Assembly (NCBI GenBank): GCA_021849045.1
Contig: JAJZTK010000026.1
Location: forward strand, 1 to 34,386
Reading direction: 5' to 3'
Source: Deltaproteobacteria bacterium
GTDB lineage: Bacteria > Desulfobacterota > Desulfuromonadia > Geobacterales > DSM-12255
DNA: 34,386 bases
Part shown: positions 23,110 through 33,164 of the stretch, in pieces
Numbering within the stretch: position 1 is the first letter of the stretch
How the letters are laid out: each line of letters opens with the position of its first letter
The notes under the pieces: model-generated
What the model saw: only the letters and a program-made list of their open reading frames with translations
What the model was told of the DNA's origin: nothing
The model's database searches: none
Made by a program: the position numbers and the translations under genes

Positions 23110-24681
23110 TTAATCCCAATTTGTTAATTTCATGGTTCCGTTTTCCTCAAGATTTCTGTGCATGTTGAAGGCCTTGTAAAGCATGTGCGGCTCATGGGCG
23201 CTTCCGCTCGTCACACATTCTCTCAGTGCACGATCGAAGTATTCCTGCAGGATCGGCCGATAGTCTGGGTGCGCGCATCGGTCGATGATCCTCCTGGCTC
23301 GTTGCCGGGGAGCCAGCCCGCGCAGGTCGGCGAGTCCCTGCTCGGTCACGAGGATGTCGAGATCATGCTCGGTGTGATCGACGTGGGTCGCCATCGGCAG
23401 GACGCAACTGATGCCGGTGGGGTCTGCCTTTGAGGGCCGGGTCGAAGGGGTGTGCATGATGGAGAGATAGGCGTTGCGCATGAAGTCCCCGGAGCCGCCG
23501 ATGCCGTTGATCATCCGGGAACCGTTGATCATGGAGGAATTGGCGTGGCCGTAGATGTCGAACTCGACCGGCGTGTTCATGGCAATCACCCCCAGTCGCC
23601 GGATGACCTCGGCATGGTTGGTGATCTGCACCGGACGCAACAGGGTCCGTGACGTGTATTTGTCCCAGTCAGCCAATAGACGCTGCAACCCTCGTTCGGA
23701 GAGCGCGAAAGAGGCGGCGGTTACGTAGTCGAGTTTGCCGGAATCGAACAGATCCAGGAGATTGTCCTGAAAGACCTCTGTCCAGACCGTCAGATGTTCG
23801 AATGGGCTGGTACCCAGGCCGCCGACCACGGCATTGGCGATGGAACCGACACCAGACTGCACAGGGAGGAGATTTTTCGGTAAACGCCCGTTTTTTGCCT
23901 CGTTCTGGAGGAAATCGATGATGTGGTCTGCGATCAGTACGGAATTGTGGTCTGGATCCTTCAGGGGACGTCCGACCGGGTCCTTGCGGGATTCGACGAT
24001 GGCAACGATCTTGTCGACGTCGCAAGGGATGCTGGTGGAGCCGATCCTACCCTTGGCAGTAAGGATGTCATAGGGCTTTTTATTGGGAGGGAGAGTCATG
24101 TAGATACAGTCGTGAAGGCCTTCCAGAAACGGTAATTTGGTATTTATTTCAATAATTATTTTGGATGCACGAGACACGATCTCGGCGATAATGCCGACGG
24201 ACAGGGTCGGGACGATGCCCCCATCCTCGGTGATGCAGCTTGCCTCTATGATGGCAATGTCAATCTTTCCCCCGTTGTCGAGGGTATAAAAGCCATACCC
24301 GAAATCCTGGGCATACATGGAAAGATGACGGTCGCCAAAGTTGACTTCTGCGGCATTGACCGCTCGTTGGATGTGAAACCCCTGCTGTTGCGGCCAACGC
24401 CGGTCCAGCATGCCGAGCCGGCACCAGCGATCATCCACATCCACGCCGATGGATGCACCGGTGTACACATTGAAGCGCATCTTTCCGGCAAGCCCCTTGC
24501 TTTCCACGTGATCGGCCAGCACTGCCGGCACCAGTTTGGGGTGCCCCTCGGAAAACCCCGAGAACCCGAGATACATGCCGTTCTCGAAAAGCGGTACCGT
24601 ATCCTCGGCCGTCATGATCTTGGACCGGAGTTTTTCATTCCTGATCCGTTCCAGCAGTTGAGTCGATTGTTCTGCCGCCAT
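23110..24681 (-). CDS. Succinyl-CoA:acetate CoA-transferase-like protein
   Basis: A 523-aa family I CoA-transferase of the acetyl-CoA hydrolase/AarC group. It has FSGFSEGHPKLVPAVLAD near the N-terminus, the CoA-binding segment VQSGVGSIANAVVGGLG (274-290) and catalytic Glu302 in VWTEVFQDNLLDLFDSG. The reaction would be acetate + succinyl-CoA to acetyl-CoA + succinate, the entry point of acetate into the Geobacter citric acid cycle; an aromatic acid as CoA acceptor is an alternative. The ATG follows GGAGG by 9 nt. Spacing to the acyl-CoA dehydrogenase gene is 26 nt and to yjcH 45 nt, so it belongs to the seven-gene hcr operon. Confidence 0.88.
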   Translation of the reverse strand: MAAEQSTQLLERIRNEKLRSKIMTAEDTVPLFENGMYLGFSGFSEGHPKLVPAVLADHVESKGLAGKMRFNVYTGASIGVDVDDRWCRLGMLDRRWPQQQGFHIQRAVNAAEVNFGDRHLSMYAQDFGYGFYTLDNGGKIDIAIIEASCITEDGGIVPTLSVGIIAEIVSRASKIIIEINTKLPFLEGLHDCIYMTLPPNKKPYDILTAKGRIGSTSIPCDVDKIVAIVESRKDPVGRPLKDPDHNSVLIADHIIDFLQNEAKNGRLPKNLLPVQSGVGSIANAVVGGLGTSPFEHLTVWTEVFQDNLLDLFDSGKLDYVTAASFALSERGLQRLLADWDKYTSRTLLRPVQITNHAEVIRRLGVIAMNTPVEFDIYGHANSSMINGSRMINGIGGSGDFMRNAYLSIMHTPSTRPSKADPTGISCVLPMATHVDHTEHDLDILVTEQGLADLRGLAPRQRARRIIDRCAHPDYRPILQEYFDRALRECVTSGSAHEPHMLYKAFNMHRNLEENGTMKLTNWD

Positions 24682-24707
24682 GGTGAACTGCCTCCGTTTT
24701 TGTCTGG

Positions 24708-26507
<1,800 letters not shown>

Positions 26508-26542
26508 GCGTTCGTTCTCCTTTGGTTGTTAGCTGGCCAATC

Positions 26543-27523
26543 TCATGCTCCGGCCAGCTTTTCCAGAGCGTCCCTGACCAGCACGCCGACCAGTTCTTTG
26601 CGGTAGCTGGGGGATACCTCCATATGCGAGACCGGTTTCACCTGTTTTCGTGCGATTTCAGCCATGCGGTTGATCATCTCGTGCGTCAATCCGGATCCTG
26701 CCGGGAAATCTGCCGGGGGGACGACCAGCAGTGGTGATGATCCCACGCCGGTGACGGCGATGCGCAACCGCGAGGCAGCGGTCGACTCCTTGGTGATGAC
26801 CGCTGCCACGCCGACGATGGGGAAGTCCAGGGCACCGCGCTTTCGGTACTTGAGGTAGGTGCCGTGTTGTCCCGCTCCCGGCCCGGGGAGGATGACCTCG
26901 GCCAGCAGTTCGGCGGGTTGCAGATCGGTGTGGCGCATACCGTTGTCAACAAAGAACTCCTCAATCGGTACGGTGCGCTCCCCGCAGGGGCTCACCAGCC
27001 GTACCTTTGCACCCAGGGCGAGGAGCGCTGGTGCGGTGTCGCCGCAGTAAAGCGCGTAGCAGCGCGTGCTCCCTTTGGCCATGTAGCAGACGGCGCCGCC
27101 GTTCTTGAAACAGTCGGCCCTCGCCTGCCGCCATGAGCTCCCCTGCTGGAAGTACCAGCAGCGCGGTTCCAGGCAGATGTTGCCGCCGATGGTCCCCATG
27201 TTCTGCAGCTGGGCTGCGCTGACCGCCAGGGCCGATTCCGCGAGTACGGGGTAGCGTTCTCGCACCAGGTCGGAGCATCGTACCTGGGTGAGGGTGGCGA
27301 GGGCTCCCAGGTGCAGGTTTTCGCCGACCAGGTTGATACTGCTGAGGCCTTCCACTTTCTTCAGGTTGATAAGGTACTCCGGCGTTGTCACGCCGTATTT
27401 CATGCGGACCACGAGGTCGGTGCCGCCGGCGATCACTGCCGCCTTACCCGCATGTTCTTTCAGGAGCTGGCAGGCTTCAGAGAGCGTCCTCGGCTCAAAG
27501 TGCTCGAACTTTTTCAATCTCAT
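26543..27523 (-). CDS. hcrB: 4-hydroxybenzoyl-CoA reductase, FAD/[4Fe-4S] beta subunit
   Basis: A 326-aa member of the FAD-binding subunits of the xanthine-oxidase family. It has AVIAGGTDLVVRMK (29-42, FAD site) and NMGTIGGNICLEPRCW (108-123). A roughly 40-residue loop carries cysteines 122, 138, 146 and 155. That loop with four cysteines is the special feature of 4-hydroxybenzoyl-CoA reductase, which holds an extra [4Fe-4S] cluster that reverses the usual electron flow and allows reductive ring dehydroxylation with ferredoxin. Other family members lack it, so the assignment is firmer than for the neighbouring subunits. Its ATG overlaps the hcrA stop (ATGA). Confidence 0.92.
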   Translation of the reverse strand: MRLKKFEHFEPRTLSEACQLLKEHAGKAAVIAGGTDLVVRMKYGVTTPEYLINLKKVEGLSSINLVGENLHLGALATLTQVRCSDLVRERYPVLAESALAVSAAQLQNMGTIGGNICLEPRCWYFQQGSSWRQARADCFKNGGAVCYMAKGSTRCYALYCGDTAPALLALGAKVRLVSPCGERTVPIEEFFVDNGMRHTDLQPAELLAEVILPGPGAGQHGTYLKYRKRGALDFPIVGVAAVITKESTAASRLRIAVTGVGSSPLLVVPPADFPAGSGLTHEMINRMAEIARKQVKPVSHMEVSPSYRKELVGVLVRDALEKLAGA

Positions 27524-29853
27524 GGCTGTCCCTCCGTAGTTGCCCTGGCCTGCGCCTTCTTATCCCTCAGGGCCTTTAGCACCTTCTCGGGAGTGACGGG
27601 GAGATCGGTAATCCAGACCCCGATGGCGTTGTGAATAGCGTTGACGATCGCCGGAATGGTGGAGACCTGGGTTCCTTCCCCTGACTCCTTGGCGCCGAAG
27701 GCCCCCACCGGATCGATGGTTTCGATCGACAGCGAGACCATCTCCTCAGGCAGATCATAGACAGTGGGGAGACCGTATGCTGTCAGGTTTGGCGTAAGGT
27801 TCTGCCCATTTTCCTCGACACAATGTTCGTAAATGGTATGGCCGACCCCACCGGCGATGGAACCTTCGTGCTGGCCCTCAACGGCAAGTGGATTCAGGGC
27901 GAATCCGAGATCGTGCGCCACCACCATGCGCGGTACCGTCACCTTGCCCGTCCGGGTATCCACCTCGACCCATGCGGCCTGTGTGCCAAAGCTGTAGGCA
28001 CCGCCCGCGTCTCCCTCTCCTGTTTCGAAGTTAAGGGGGGGAATGCTCTGCCCCCAGCTACCCTGGCCGATGACCGTGGTTCCCGACCCCCAGGCCACGG
28101 TCTGGCGGGCAAGATCCCGAAAACGTAGCGACCTCTCCGGAGCTTCCCTGACGAATACCTTGCGGTCGCGAAATTCGATGGTGTCCGGGTCTGCCTTAAG
28201 CAGTTCAGCAGCAACCTTGAGCAGTTGCTGTTTGGCATCCTTGGCTGCTATCAATACGGCATTACCGGCAGTGGAACTCACCCTGCTGCCGAAGCTGCCC
28301 GGATCAACCGGCGTGACACTGCTGTCGGTTTGAGGAACAAAGACATCCTCCAGGCGCGTCCCCAGAACTTCGGCCACGATCATGGCAAGCACGGTTTCGG
28401 AACCTTGGCCGGAATCGGTTGATCCCGTCAGTAGCGATACCGTTCCATCCTCATGGACCTTGATCACTGCCGTGCAGCAGTTGTGGCCGGTCAGGCGCGC
28501 ACCGGACTCGAACGAATTGCAGGCAATCCCCACCCCCGTCGCGATGCGGCCGAGCGGCTCATGCATTTTTTCCCGCCAGGGGCGGTAATGCGTCTCCCAC
28601 TCTGCGGCTCTGATCGCCTCAGTTATTGTCTCCCGCAACCCGCAGCTCTTGACATGCATTCCGCTTGTCGTCTTGTAGCCGGTGTAGGCTCCGTTTTTCT
28701 CCCGAATCTCAACCGGGTCCCGACCGAGATCTTCAGCGATCATGTCGAGCTGAACGTCCGCCGCAAAGCGTATCTGCTGGATGCCGTTGCCCCGTTGTGC
28801 CACTGAGATGGGTCGGTTCGTGTAGGCGCGGATACCGTCGAATCGAACATTGGGGACCACATAGGGGAGGTTCAGAAAATAGAATGCGTTGGCTATCGTA
28901 CTGGGTCCCACCCCCGTTCCCGCGCCGCCATCGGCGATGATGCGGCAGTCGTGAGCGAGCAGCGTACCGTCCTTTTTTACTCCCGTTTTCAGCCAGACGA
29001 TCATCGGGTGCCTGCGACGGTGCGAGGAGAGGACTTCTTCCATAGTGAGCACGATCCTTACTGGCCGACCCGACTTCTTGGAGAGCATCACCGCGCAGAA
29101 GTCGACCGGGTACCCGCCGTTTTTTCCGCCAAAGCCGCCGCCGATGTACGGCTGGATGAGCCGGACGTTGCTCAGCGGCACGTTGAAACAGTTGGACAGG
29201 TTGCGATACAGGAAGTAGGGGCTCTGCTTGGAGGCCCAGATGGTGATCCGGTTGGGCGCCTCCCAGAGAGCGAGAGCGGCATTCGGTTCCAGAAAGCCGT
29301 GTAAGACGGATTGGCTATAGAAGCGGTCTTCCCGGATATAATCCGCCTGCCGGAAAGCCTCGTCCACATCACCGAAGCTGGTTTTCATATGGACACTGAT
29401 ATTGCCCGGCTTGTCATCATGGATGAGGGGGGCACCTTCCCGCAGAGCCTCCTCCGGGTCCGTCACAGCCTGTAACACCTCGTAATCCACCTGGATCAGT
29501 TCCAGCGCCTCCAGGGCGGTATCTTCGTCTACGGCCGCTACTGCTGCCACCTCTTCCCCGAGATACCGCACTTTGCCCCGGGCCAGCGGGTACTCGTCCC
29601 GCGTGTCGGGCTTCAATCCATAACGGTAATCGCCGAAATCCTCTCCCACGATAACCGCACGCACTCCCGGATGGCTCTCGGCCAGGGTGGTATCTATGCG
29701 CAGAATCCTCGCGTGGGCATGGGGACTGCGCAATATTTTGCCGTGAAGCATTCCCGGCAGCGACAGGTCGTCGGTAAAGCGAGCAGTCCCTGCTGCCTTG
29801 ACAGGCCCGTCCACTCGTGGCAATCGCTTGCCTAACACAGCATATTCAGACAT
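27520..29853 (-). CDS. hcrA: 4-hydroxybenzoyl-CoA reductase, molybdenum alpha subunit
   Basis: A 777-aa molybdopterin-cytosine-dinucleotide subunit. It starts LGKRLPRVDGPVKAAGTARFTDD; the domain has GGGFGGKNGG (238-247) and GSTDSGQGSETV near the cofactor. The active-site Glu723 in GAFGAKESGEG corresponds to the conserved glutamate of the family. Together with HcrB and HcrC it would reduce 4-hydroxybenzoyl-CoA to benzoyl-CoA, removing the para hydroxyl, a central step of anaerobic phenol/4-hydroxybenzoate degradation; Geobacter homologues are named PcmRST. ATG 29853 has AGGAG 8 nt upstream; the longer frame to 29949 has none. Length is close to HcrA (~770). 35 nt after hcrC. Confidence 0.92.
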   Translation of the reverse strand: MSEYAVLGKRLPRVDGPVKAAGTARFTDDLSLPGMLHGKILRSPHAHARILRIDTTLAESHPGVRAVIVGEDFGDYRYGLKPDTRDEYPLARGKVRYLGEEVAAVAAVDEDTALEALELIQVDYEVLQAVTDPEEALREGAPLIHDDKPGNISVHMKTSFGDVDEAFRQADYIREDRFYSQSVLHGFLEPNAALALWEAPNRITIWASKQSPYFLYRNLSNCFNVPLSNVRLIQPYIGGGFGGKNGGYPVDFCAVMLSKKSGRPVRIVLTMEEVLSSHRRRHPMIVWLKTGVKKDGTLLAHDCRIIADGGAGTGVGPSTIANAFYFLNLPYVVPNVRFDGIRAYTNRPISVAQRGNGIQQIRFAADVQLDMIAEDLGRDPVEIREKNGAYTGYKTTSGMHVKSCGLRETITEAIRAAEWETHYRPWREKMHEPLGRIATGVGIACNSFESGARLTGHNCCTAVIKVHEDGTVSLLTGSTDSGQGSETVLAMIVAEVLGTRLEDVFVPQTDSSVTPVDPGSFGSRVSSTAGNAVLIAAKDAKQQLLKVAAELLKADPDTIEFRDRKVFVREAPERSLRFRDLARQTVAWGSGTTVIGQGSWGQSIPPLNFETGEGDAGGAYSFGTQAAWVEVDTRTGKVTVPRMVVAHDLGFALNPLAVEGQHEGSIAGGVGHTIYEHCVEENGQNLTPNLTAYGLPTVYDLPEEMVSLSIETIDPVGAFGAKESGEGTQVSTIPAIVNAIHNAIGVWITDLPVTPEKVLKALRDKKAQARATTEGQP

Positions 29854-29888
29854 AGCCTTCTCCTGTGGTATTAAAAGTGGGGTTGCTC

Positions 29889-30359
29889 TCAGGACAGCCT
29901 TGTTGCGGCGTCTTCGATTGCCTCTACTATCTTGGCGTATCCGGTACACCGGCAGAGATTTCCGGCGATGGCCCGGCGCACCTCTTCCCGTTCCGGCTGC
30001 GGGTTCTCGTCAAGAAGCGCCTTGGCCGACAGAACCATTCCGGGCGTGCAGAACCCGCACTGAACGGCGCCGCAATCGACAAAGCTCTGCTGAAGGAGGT
30101 CGGGGCGATCGCCGTCGCCCAGCGCCTCGATGGTCAGGATCTCCTTTTCCTGCACCTCCACCGCCAGGGTCAGGCAGGACAAGACCGCCTTGCCATCGAT
30201 GATGACCGTGCAGGCACCGCAATCCCCAACGCGACAGGCCCTTTTGGTTCCGGTATACCCCAACTGCTCTCTCAGCACCTCCAGAAGCGTCCGGTGCGGC
30301 GGAACTGCCACCGTGTGAAGCGTTCCGTTTACTTTCAGGTGAATCAGTTGATCCAACAT
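29889..30359 (-). CDS. hcrC: 4-hydroxybenzoyl-CoA reductase, [2Fe-2S] gamma subunit
   Basis: A 156-aa small subunit with two [2Fe-2S] domains. The plant-type ferredoxin fold has C42, C47, C50 and C62 (ACRVGDCGACTV; LSC). The helical domain has C101, C104, C136 and C138 (QCGFCTPGM; GNLCRCTGY). It passes electrons between the beta subunit and the molybdenum site. ATG 30359 is chosen because AAGGAG lies 6 nt upstream, rather than the TTG one codon earlier. It is the first gene of the operon running down to 20762. Confidence 0.93.
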   Translation of the reverse strand: MLDQLIHLKVNGTLHTVAVPPHRTLLEVLREQLGYTGTKRACRVGDCGACTVIIDGKAVLSCLTLAVEVQEKEILTIEALGDGDRPDLLQQSFVDCGAVQCGFCTPGMVLSAKALLDENPQPEREEVRRAIAGNLCRCTGYAKIVEAIEDAATRLS

Positions 30360-30578
30360 CAAGTTCTCCTTTCACGCAGCAAAGAGCCGCGTTTACTGTG
30401 TTGTCTCCAGGCCAAACAATGTTCGGTGTATTTGGATCCGAATAACGATGTCAACTAATCCGCAATGTCTGTAGTTCCTTTGCAAGTAAGAAAAAACTCC
30501 ATCACACTCAAGGTTACCTTCTAAGGCTTAACCCCTAATCATTCAGCGAACGTTGTTTTATTCCACAAGCCTCATTAA

Positions 30579-30594
30579 TGCTCTTTCTGTGCCA
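30579..30594 (-). promoter_or_regulatory. Sigma-54 (-24/-12) promoter of the hcr operon
   Basis: The minus strand reads TGGCACAGAAAGAGCA: perfect TGGCAC, correct GG-to-GC distance and GCA, with TT of the -12 box replaced by GA. The start near 30567 leaves a long leader of about 208 nt before hcrC. The inverted repeat just upstream (30644-30682) supports it. Confidence 0.6.
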
Positions 30595-30643
30595 ACGTAA
30601 AAGTACTTTGAAATAAGATAGTTACGTAGATGGATTTGTTTAA

Positions 30644-30682
30644 TTATCAAATACCTCAGTATGGTGTTGATGTATTTGATAA
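30644..30682. promoter_or_regulatory. Inverted-repeat operator, candidate enhancer for the GAF activator
   Basis: TTATCAAATAC (30644-30654) and GTATTTGATAA (30672-30682) are perfect inverted 11-mers with centres 28 bp apart. A related GACAAATATGATAA lies at about 30698-30711. The site is 50-105 bp upstream of the hcr -24 box and also close to the divergent activator gene, so it could serve both activation and autoregulation. Confidence 0.6.
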
Positions 30683-30742
30683 ATAGGTATACAAATTGAC
30701 AAATATGATAATTACCCGACGTTGTATCAGGAGAGGATCACA

Positions 30743-32275
30743 ATGATCGTAAGCCGTGATGAGTTTTTTCGGGAAGTAACACGCAGAATATGCAGCAGCC
30801 TCAACCTGGAGACCGCTCTCAGAAATGCGTTTGTCTACCTGCGGGACTTTTTCCCCCTGGATGACATCTATCTCGACATACTGGATCAGAACCTGGGGGC
30901 AATACGAAGGATAGCTCACGTCGTTACGGTTGAGGAGGCGGCCCATGAAGAGATAGTCCCGGTACCCGAAGGGCTTTGGGAATGGCTCCGGAAAAAGCGC
31001 AAGCCCTTTATCGTCCTGCCCAGCGATCGGAAGAACTACATTCGTGCTATCGATCCGATGCTCAAGTTTTCGGGCAATTCCGACCTCGTGCTACCGCTTC
31101 AGATTGAAGGAGAGGTGATCGGGTTACTGGTCCTGCGTGCACGGGGGGACGGGAGATATTCATCCGAACATATCGATCTTCTGGCAACCGTCTCGGAACC
31201 GTTTGCCATCGCCCTGGCAAACGCCCTGGCGCATCAATCCGTGGTGAAGTACCGGGACACCCTCATCGACGACAACCGCTATCTTAAAAAGGAACTGCTG
31301 GCACAGGCAGGAGACGAGATCGTTGGCGGGAATTCAGGGATGCGGAATGTGATGGAGATGGTTCGGCAGATAGCGTCGTTGAACAACACCGTGCTGCTCA
31401 TGGGAGAGACCGGAACGGGCAAGGAGTTGATCGCCAATGCGATTCATTTTGCCTCGCCGCGTAAGGATGGTCCATTCATCAAGGTCAATTGCGGCGCCAT
31501 TCCGATAGAACTGATTGACTCTGAACTGTTCGGTCACGAAAGGGGGTCGTTCACCGGCGCGACTGCTGAAAAACGTGGTCGTTTCGAACGGGCCGATGGC
31601 GGGACCATCTTTCTTGATGAAATCGGCGAACTCCCTCCTCAGGCCCAGGTACGGTTTCTGCGCGTTCTCCAGAACCGTGAAGTCGAACGGGTAGGGGGGA
31701 ATAAACCGATATCCGTAGATATCCGGGTGATTGCCGCAACGCACCGCAACCTGGAAGGGATGGTTTCGGAAAACCGGTTCAGGGAGGACCTCTGGTTCCG
31801 GTTGAACGTCTTTCCCATCATCCTGCCTCCCCTGCGGCAGAGGAAAGAAGATATTCCTCCGCTTGTTAGACACTTTATCGCCCATAAAAGCCGGGAGATG
31901 GGGATAGCCGTTCCGCCCGGCATCGCACCCGGTGCGTTGGATCGGCTCATGAACTATAGTTGGCCGGGAAACGTCCGTGAAATGGAAAACCTGGTGGAAA
32001 GGGAGATCATACGGAACCGGGGGGGGCAACTGATGTTCGAAACGTTGCACGCCGAGGCTGTAGGCAAGGCCGGTCCTGGGCAGGACGCCGGGGGACTTGA
32101 ACTCCCCCTTGCGCTTGACGAAGCGATGGCCTTTCACATCAGCAGGGTACTGAAGATTACCGATGGCAGGATTAACGGCCCCGGTGGGGCGGCGGAACTC
32201 CTCAACATCAACGCCAACACACTGCGGGGTCGCATGAGAAAGCTCGGGATAAGCTACGGACGTGGCAAAAGATAA
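30743..32275 (+). CDS. Sigma-54 dependent transcriptional activator (GAF-AAA+-Fis)
   Basis: A 510-aa activator. It has a GAF-type sensor domain (~10-165), a short linker and an AAA+ domain (~193-425). The AAA+ domain has Walker A GETGTGKE (221-228), a sigma-54 loop that reads GSFTGA (268-273; Ala of GAFTGA replaced by Ser), Walker B FLDEIGE (290-296) and arginine region FREDLWFRL. A Fis-like helix-turn-helix is at ~478-505. No receiver domain is present, so it probably senses a ligand itself. ATG 30743 is preferred, with GGAGAGG about 7 nt upstream, over a TTG at 30722. It is divergent from the hcr operon, its likely target. The ligand, perhaps 4-hydroxybenzoate or its CoA ester, is not known. 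Confidence 0.91.
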   Translation: MIVSRDEFFREVTRRICSSLNLETALRNAFVYLRDFFPLDDIYLDILDQNLGAIRRIAHVVTVEEAAHEEIVPVPEGLWEWLRKKRKPFIVLPSDRKNYIRAIDPMLKFSGNSDLVLPLQIEGEVIGLLVLRARGDGRYSSEHIDLLATVSEPFAIALANALAHQSVVKYRDTLIDDNRYLKKELLAQAGDEIVGGNSGMRNVMEMVRQIASLNNTVLLMGETGTGKELIANAIHFASPRKDGPFIKVNCGAIPIELIDSELFGHERGSFTGATAEKRGRFERADGGTIFLDEIGELPPQAQVRFLRVLQNREVERVGGNKPISVDIRVIAATHRNLEGMVSENRFREDLWFRLNVFPIILPPLRQRKEDIPPLVRHFIAHKSREMGIAVPPGIAPGALDRLMNYSWPGNVREMENLVEREIIRNRGGQLMFETLHAEAVGKAGPGQDAGGLELPLALDEAMAFHISRVLKITDGRINGPGGAAELLNINANTLRGRMRKLGISYGRGKR

Positions 32276-32352
32276 GCGAAAACGAACATGCTTGAGCCTG
32301 CAACGATATCGGCCCCAAAAAGCATCGACCTTTTTCGTTTAAAGCGAACTCA

Positions 32353-33159
32353 TTACACGTTGTACACGGCCAGAATCGCCTCCAGCACCGCCCCACCCAG
32401 TGACCTGGCCTTCTCCGAGATGGTATCGCAGTAGCCAACAATGCCCCGCGGGTCCACATCCCCGATCTTGAGCCCTTTGGTGACTGTGGCGCTGGGCCTG
32501 ATCAGGCCGCGCAGGACGCCGTCGATCTGCGCGGCAACCTCGGCCGTGCCGACCAGGCCGATGACCTCTCCTTTGCAGACCGGGTCGCCGATCTCTTTCA
32601 CCGTGGTGAAGAGGCCGTCTGCCGGCGCGCGCAGGACCCGCTCCTTCGTATAGCCGGCGATGTCGCCGGGGATGCCGGTATTCGCCTCGGCCGTGCCGTC
32701 GGTTATCAGGCGGCCCAGATCGTGCCCCCGGTTGGTCTCGATCACCACGTGACAGTCCTTCCCGGCAATAAAGCCGGGGCCGAGGGCGATCACCAGCGGG
32801 GCATCGGCTTTGGTGATCCCCAGGTTGCGTTTGGCCAGGGTGGCGTCGATGAGCAGGTCCGGCCGGTAGCGGCCGATGCTTTCCCCTTGAGGGTCCACGG
32901 TGATGGCGATCCTCCCGGCTGCCCAGGCCTGCTCCAGCTCGGTCTCGTCACTGACTTTGACCGCTTCGATCGCTTCCACACTCATTTGCTGCTCGTGAAT
33001 CGCCTCGCAGAAGGAGACGCGCCTCCTGACGGCCAGGGGGGAAGGGGTCTCCAGCATGAGGATACGCCGGAAGTTGGCGCGATAGAGTCGACAGGCCACG
33101 CCGGTGGCCATTTCTCCTGCTCCCCTGATGATGATGACGCGATCCTTCAAAGCTTTCAT
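32353..33159 (-). CDS. yqeB: Selenium-dependent molybdenum hydroxylase maturation protein, YqeB family
   Basis: A 268-aa protein of the YqeB/EF2563 family. It begins with a Rossmann-like nucleotide fold (VIIIRGAGEMATGVACRLYRA). Further family segments are DPQGESIGRYRPDLLIDATLAKRN and APLVIALGPGFIAGKDCHVVIETNRGH, with a C-terminal biotinyl-like beta domain (APADGLFTTVKEIGDPVCKGEVIG). The family is associated with maturation of selenium-dependent molybdenum hydroxylases; its biochemistry is not settled. ATG 33159 follows the xdhC stop by 5 nt; the longer open frame overlaps xdhC and is not used. A convergent gap of 77 bp separates it from the GAF activator. It may serve the HcrABC molybdenum enzyme encoded near by. 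Confidence 0.82.
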   Translation of the reverse strand: MKALKDRVIIIRGAGEMATGVACRLYRANFRRILMLETPSPLAVRRRVSFCEAIHEQQMSVEAIEAVKVSDETELEQAWAAGRIAITVDPQGESIGRYRPDLLIDATLAKRNLGITKADAPLVIALGPGFIAGKDCHVVIETNRGHDLGRLITDGTAEANTGIPGDIAGYTKERVLRAPADGLFTTVKEIGDPVCKGEVIGLVGTAEVAAQIDGVLRGLIRPSATVTKGLKIGDVDPRGIVGYCDTISEKARSLGGAVLEAILAVYNV

Positions 33160-33164
33160 CGTGT

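Larger units (their letters stand above)
30360..30742. other. Divergent intergenic region, hcrC/GAF activator
   Basis: A 383-bp A+T-rich region. It contains the hcr promoter, the long hcrC leader (30360-30567) in which I see no riboswitch-like fold, and the inverted operator. A TTGACA (30696-30701) and TATGATAAT (30704-30712) are present but not at promoter spacing. No small gene is visible. Confidence 0.5.

Noticed and set aside
30696-30712. TTGACA with TATGATAAT as a sigma-70 promoter for the GAF activator
   Set aside because: The two boxes nearly touch instead of being about 17 nt apart; each lacks a proper partner.
32317-32335. AAAAAG/CTTTTT stem as a bidirectional terminator between the GAF activator and yqeB
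   Set aside because: Only A-T pairs plus one G-C, too weak to call without folding support.
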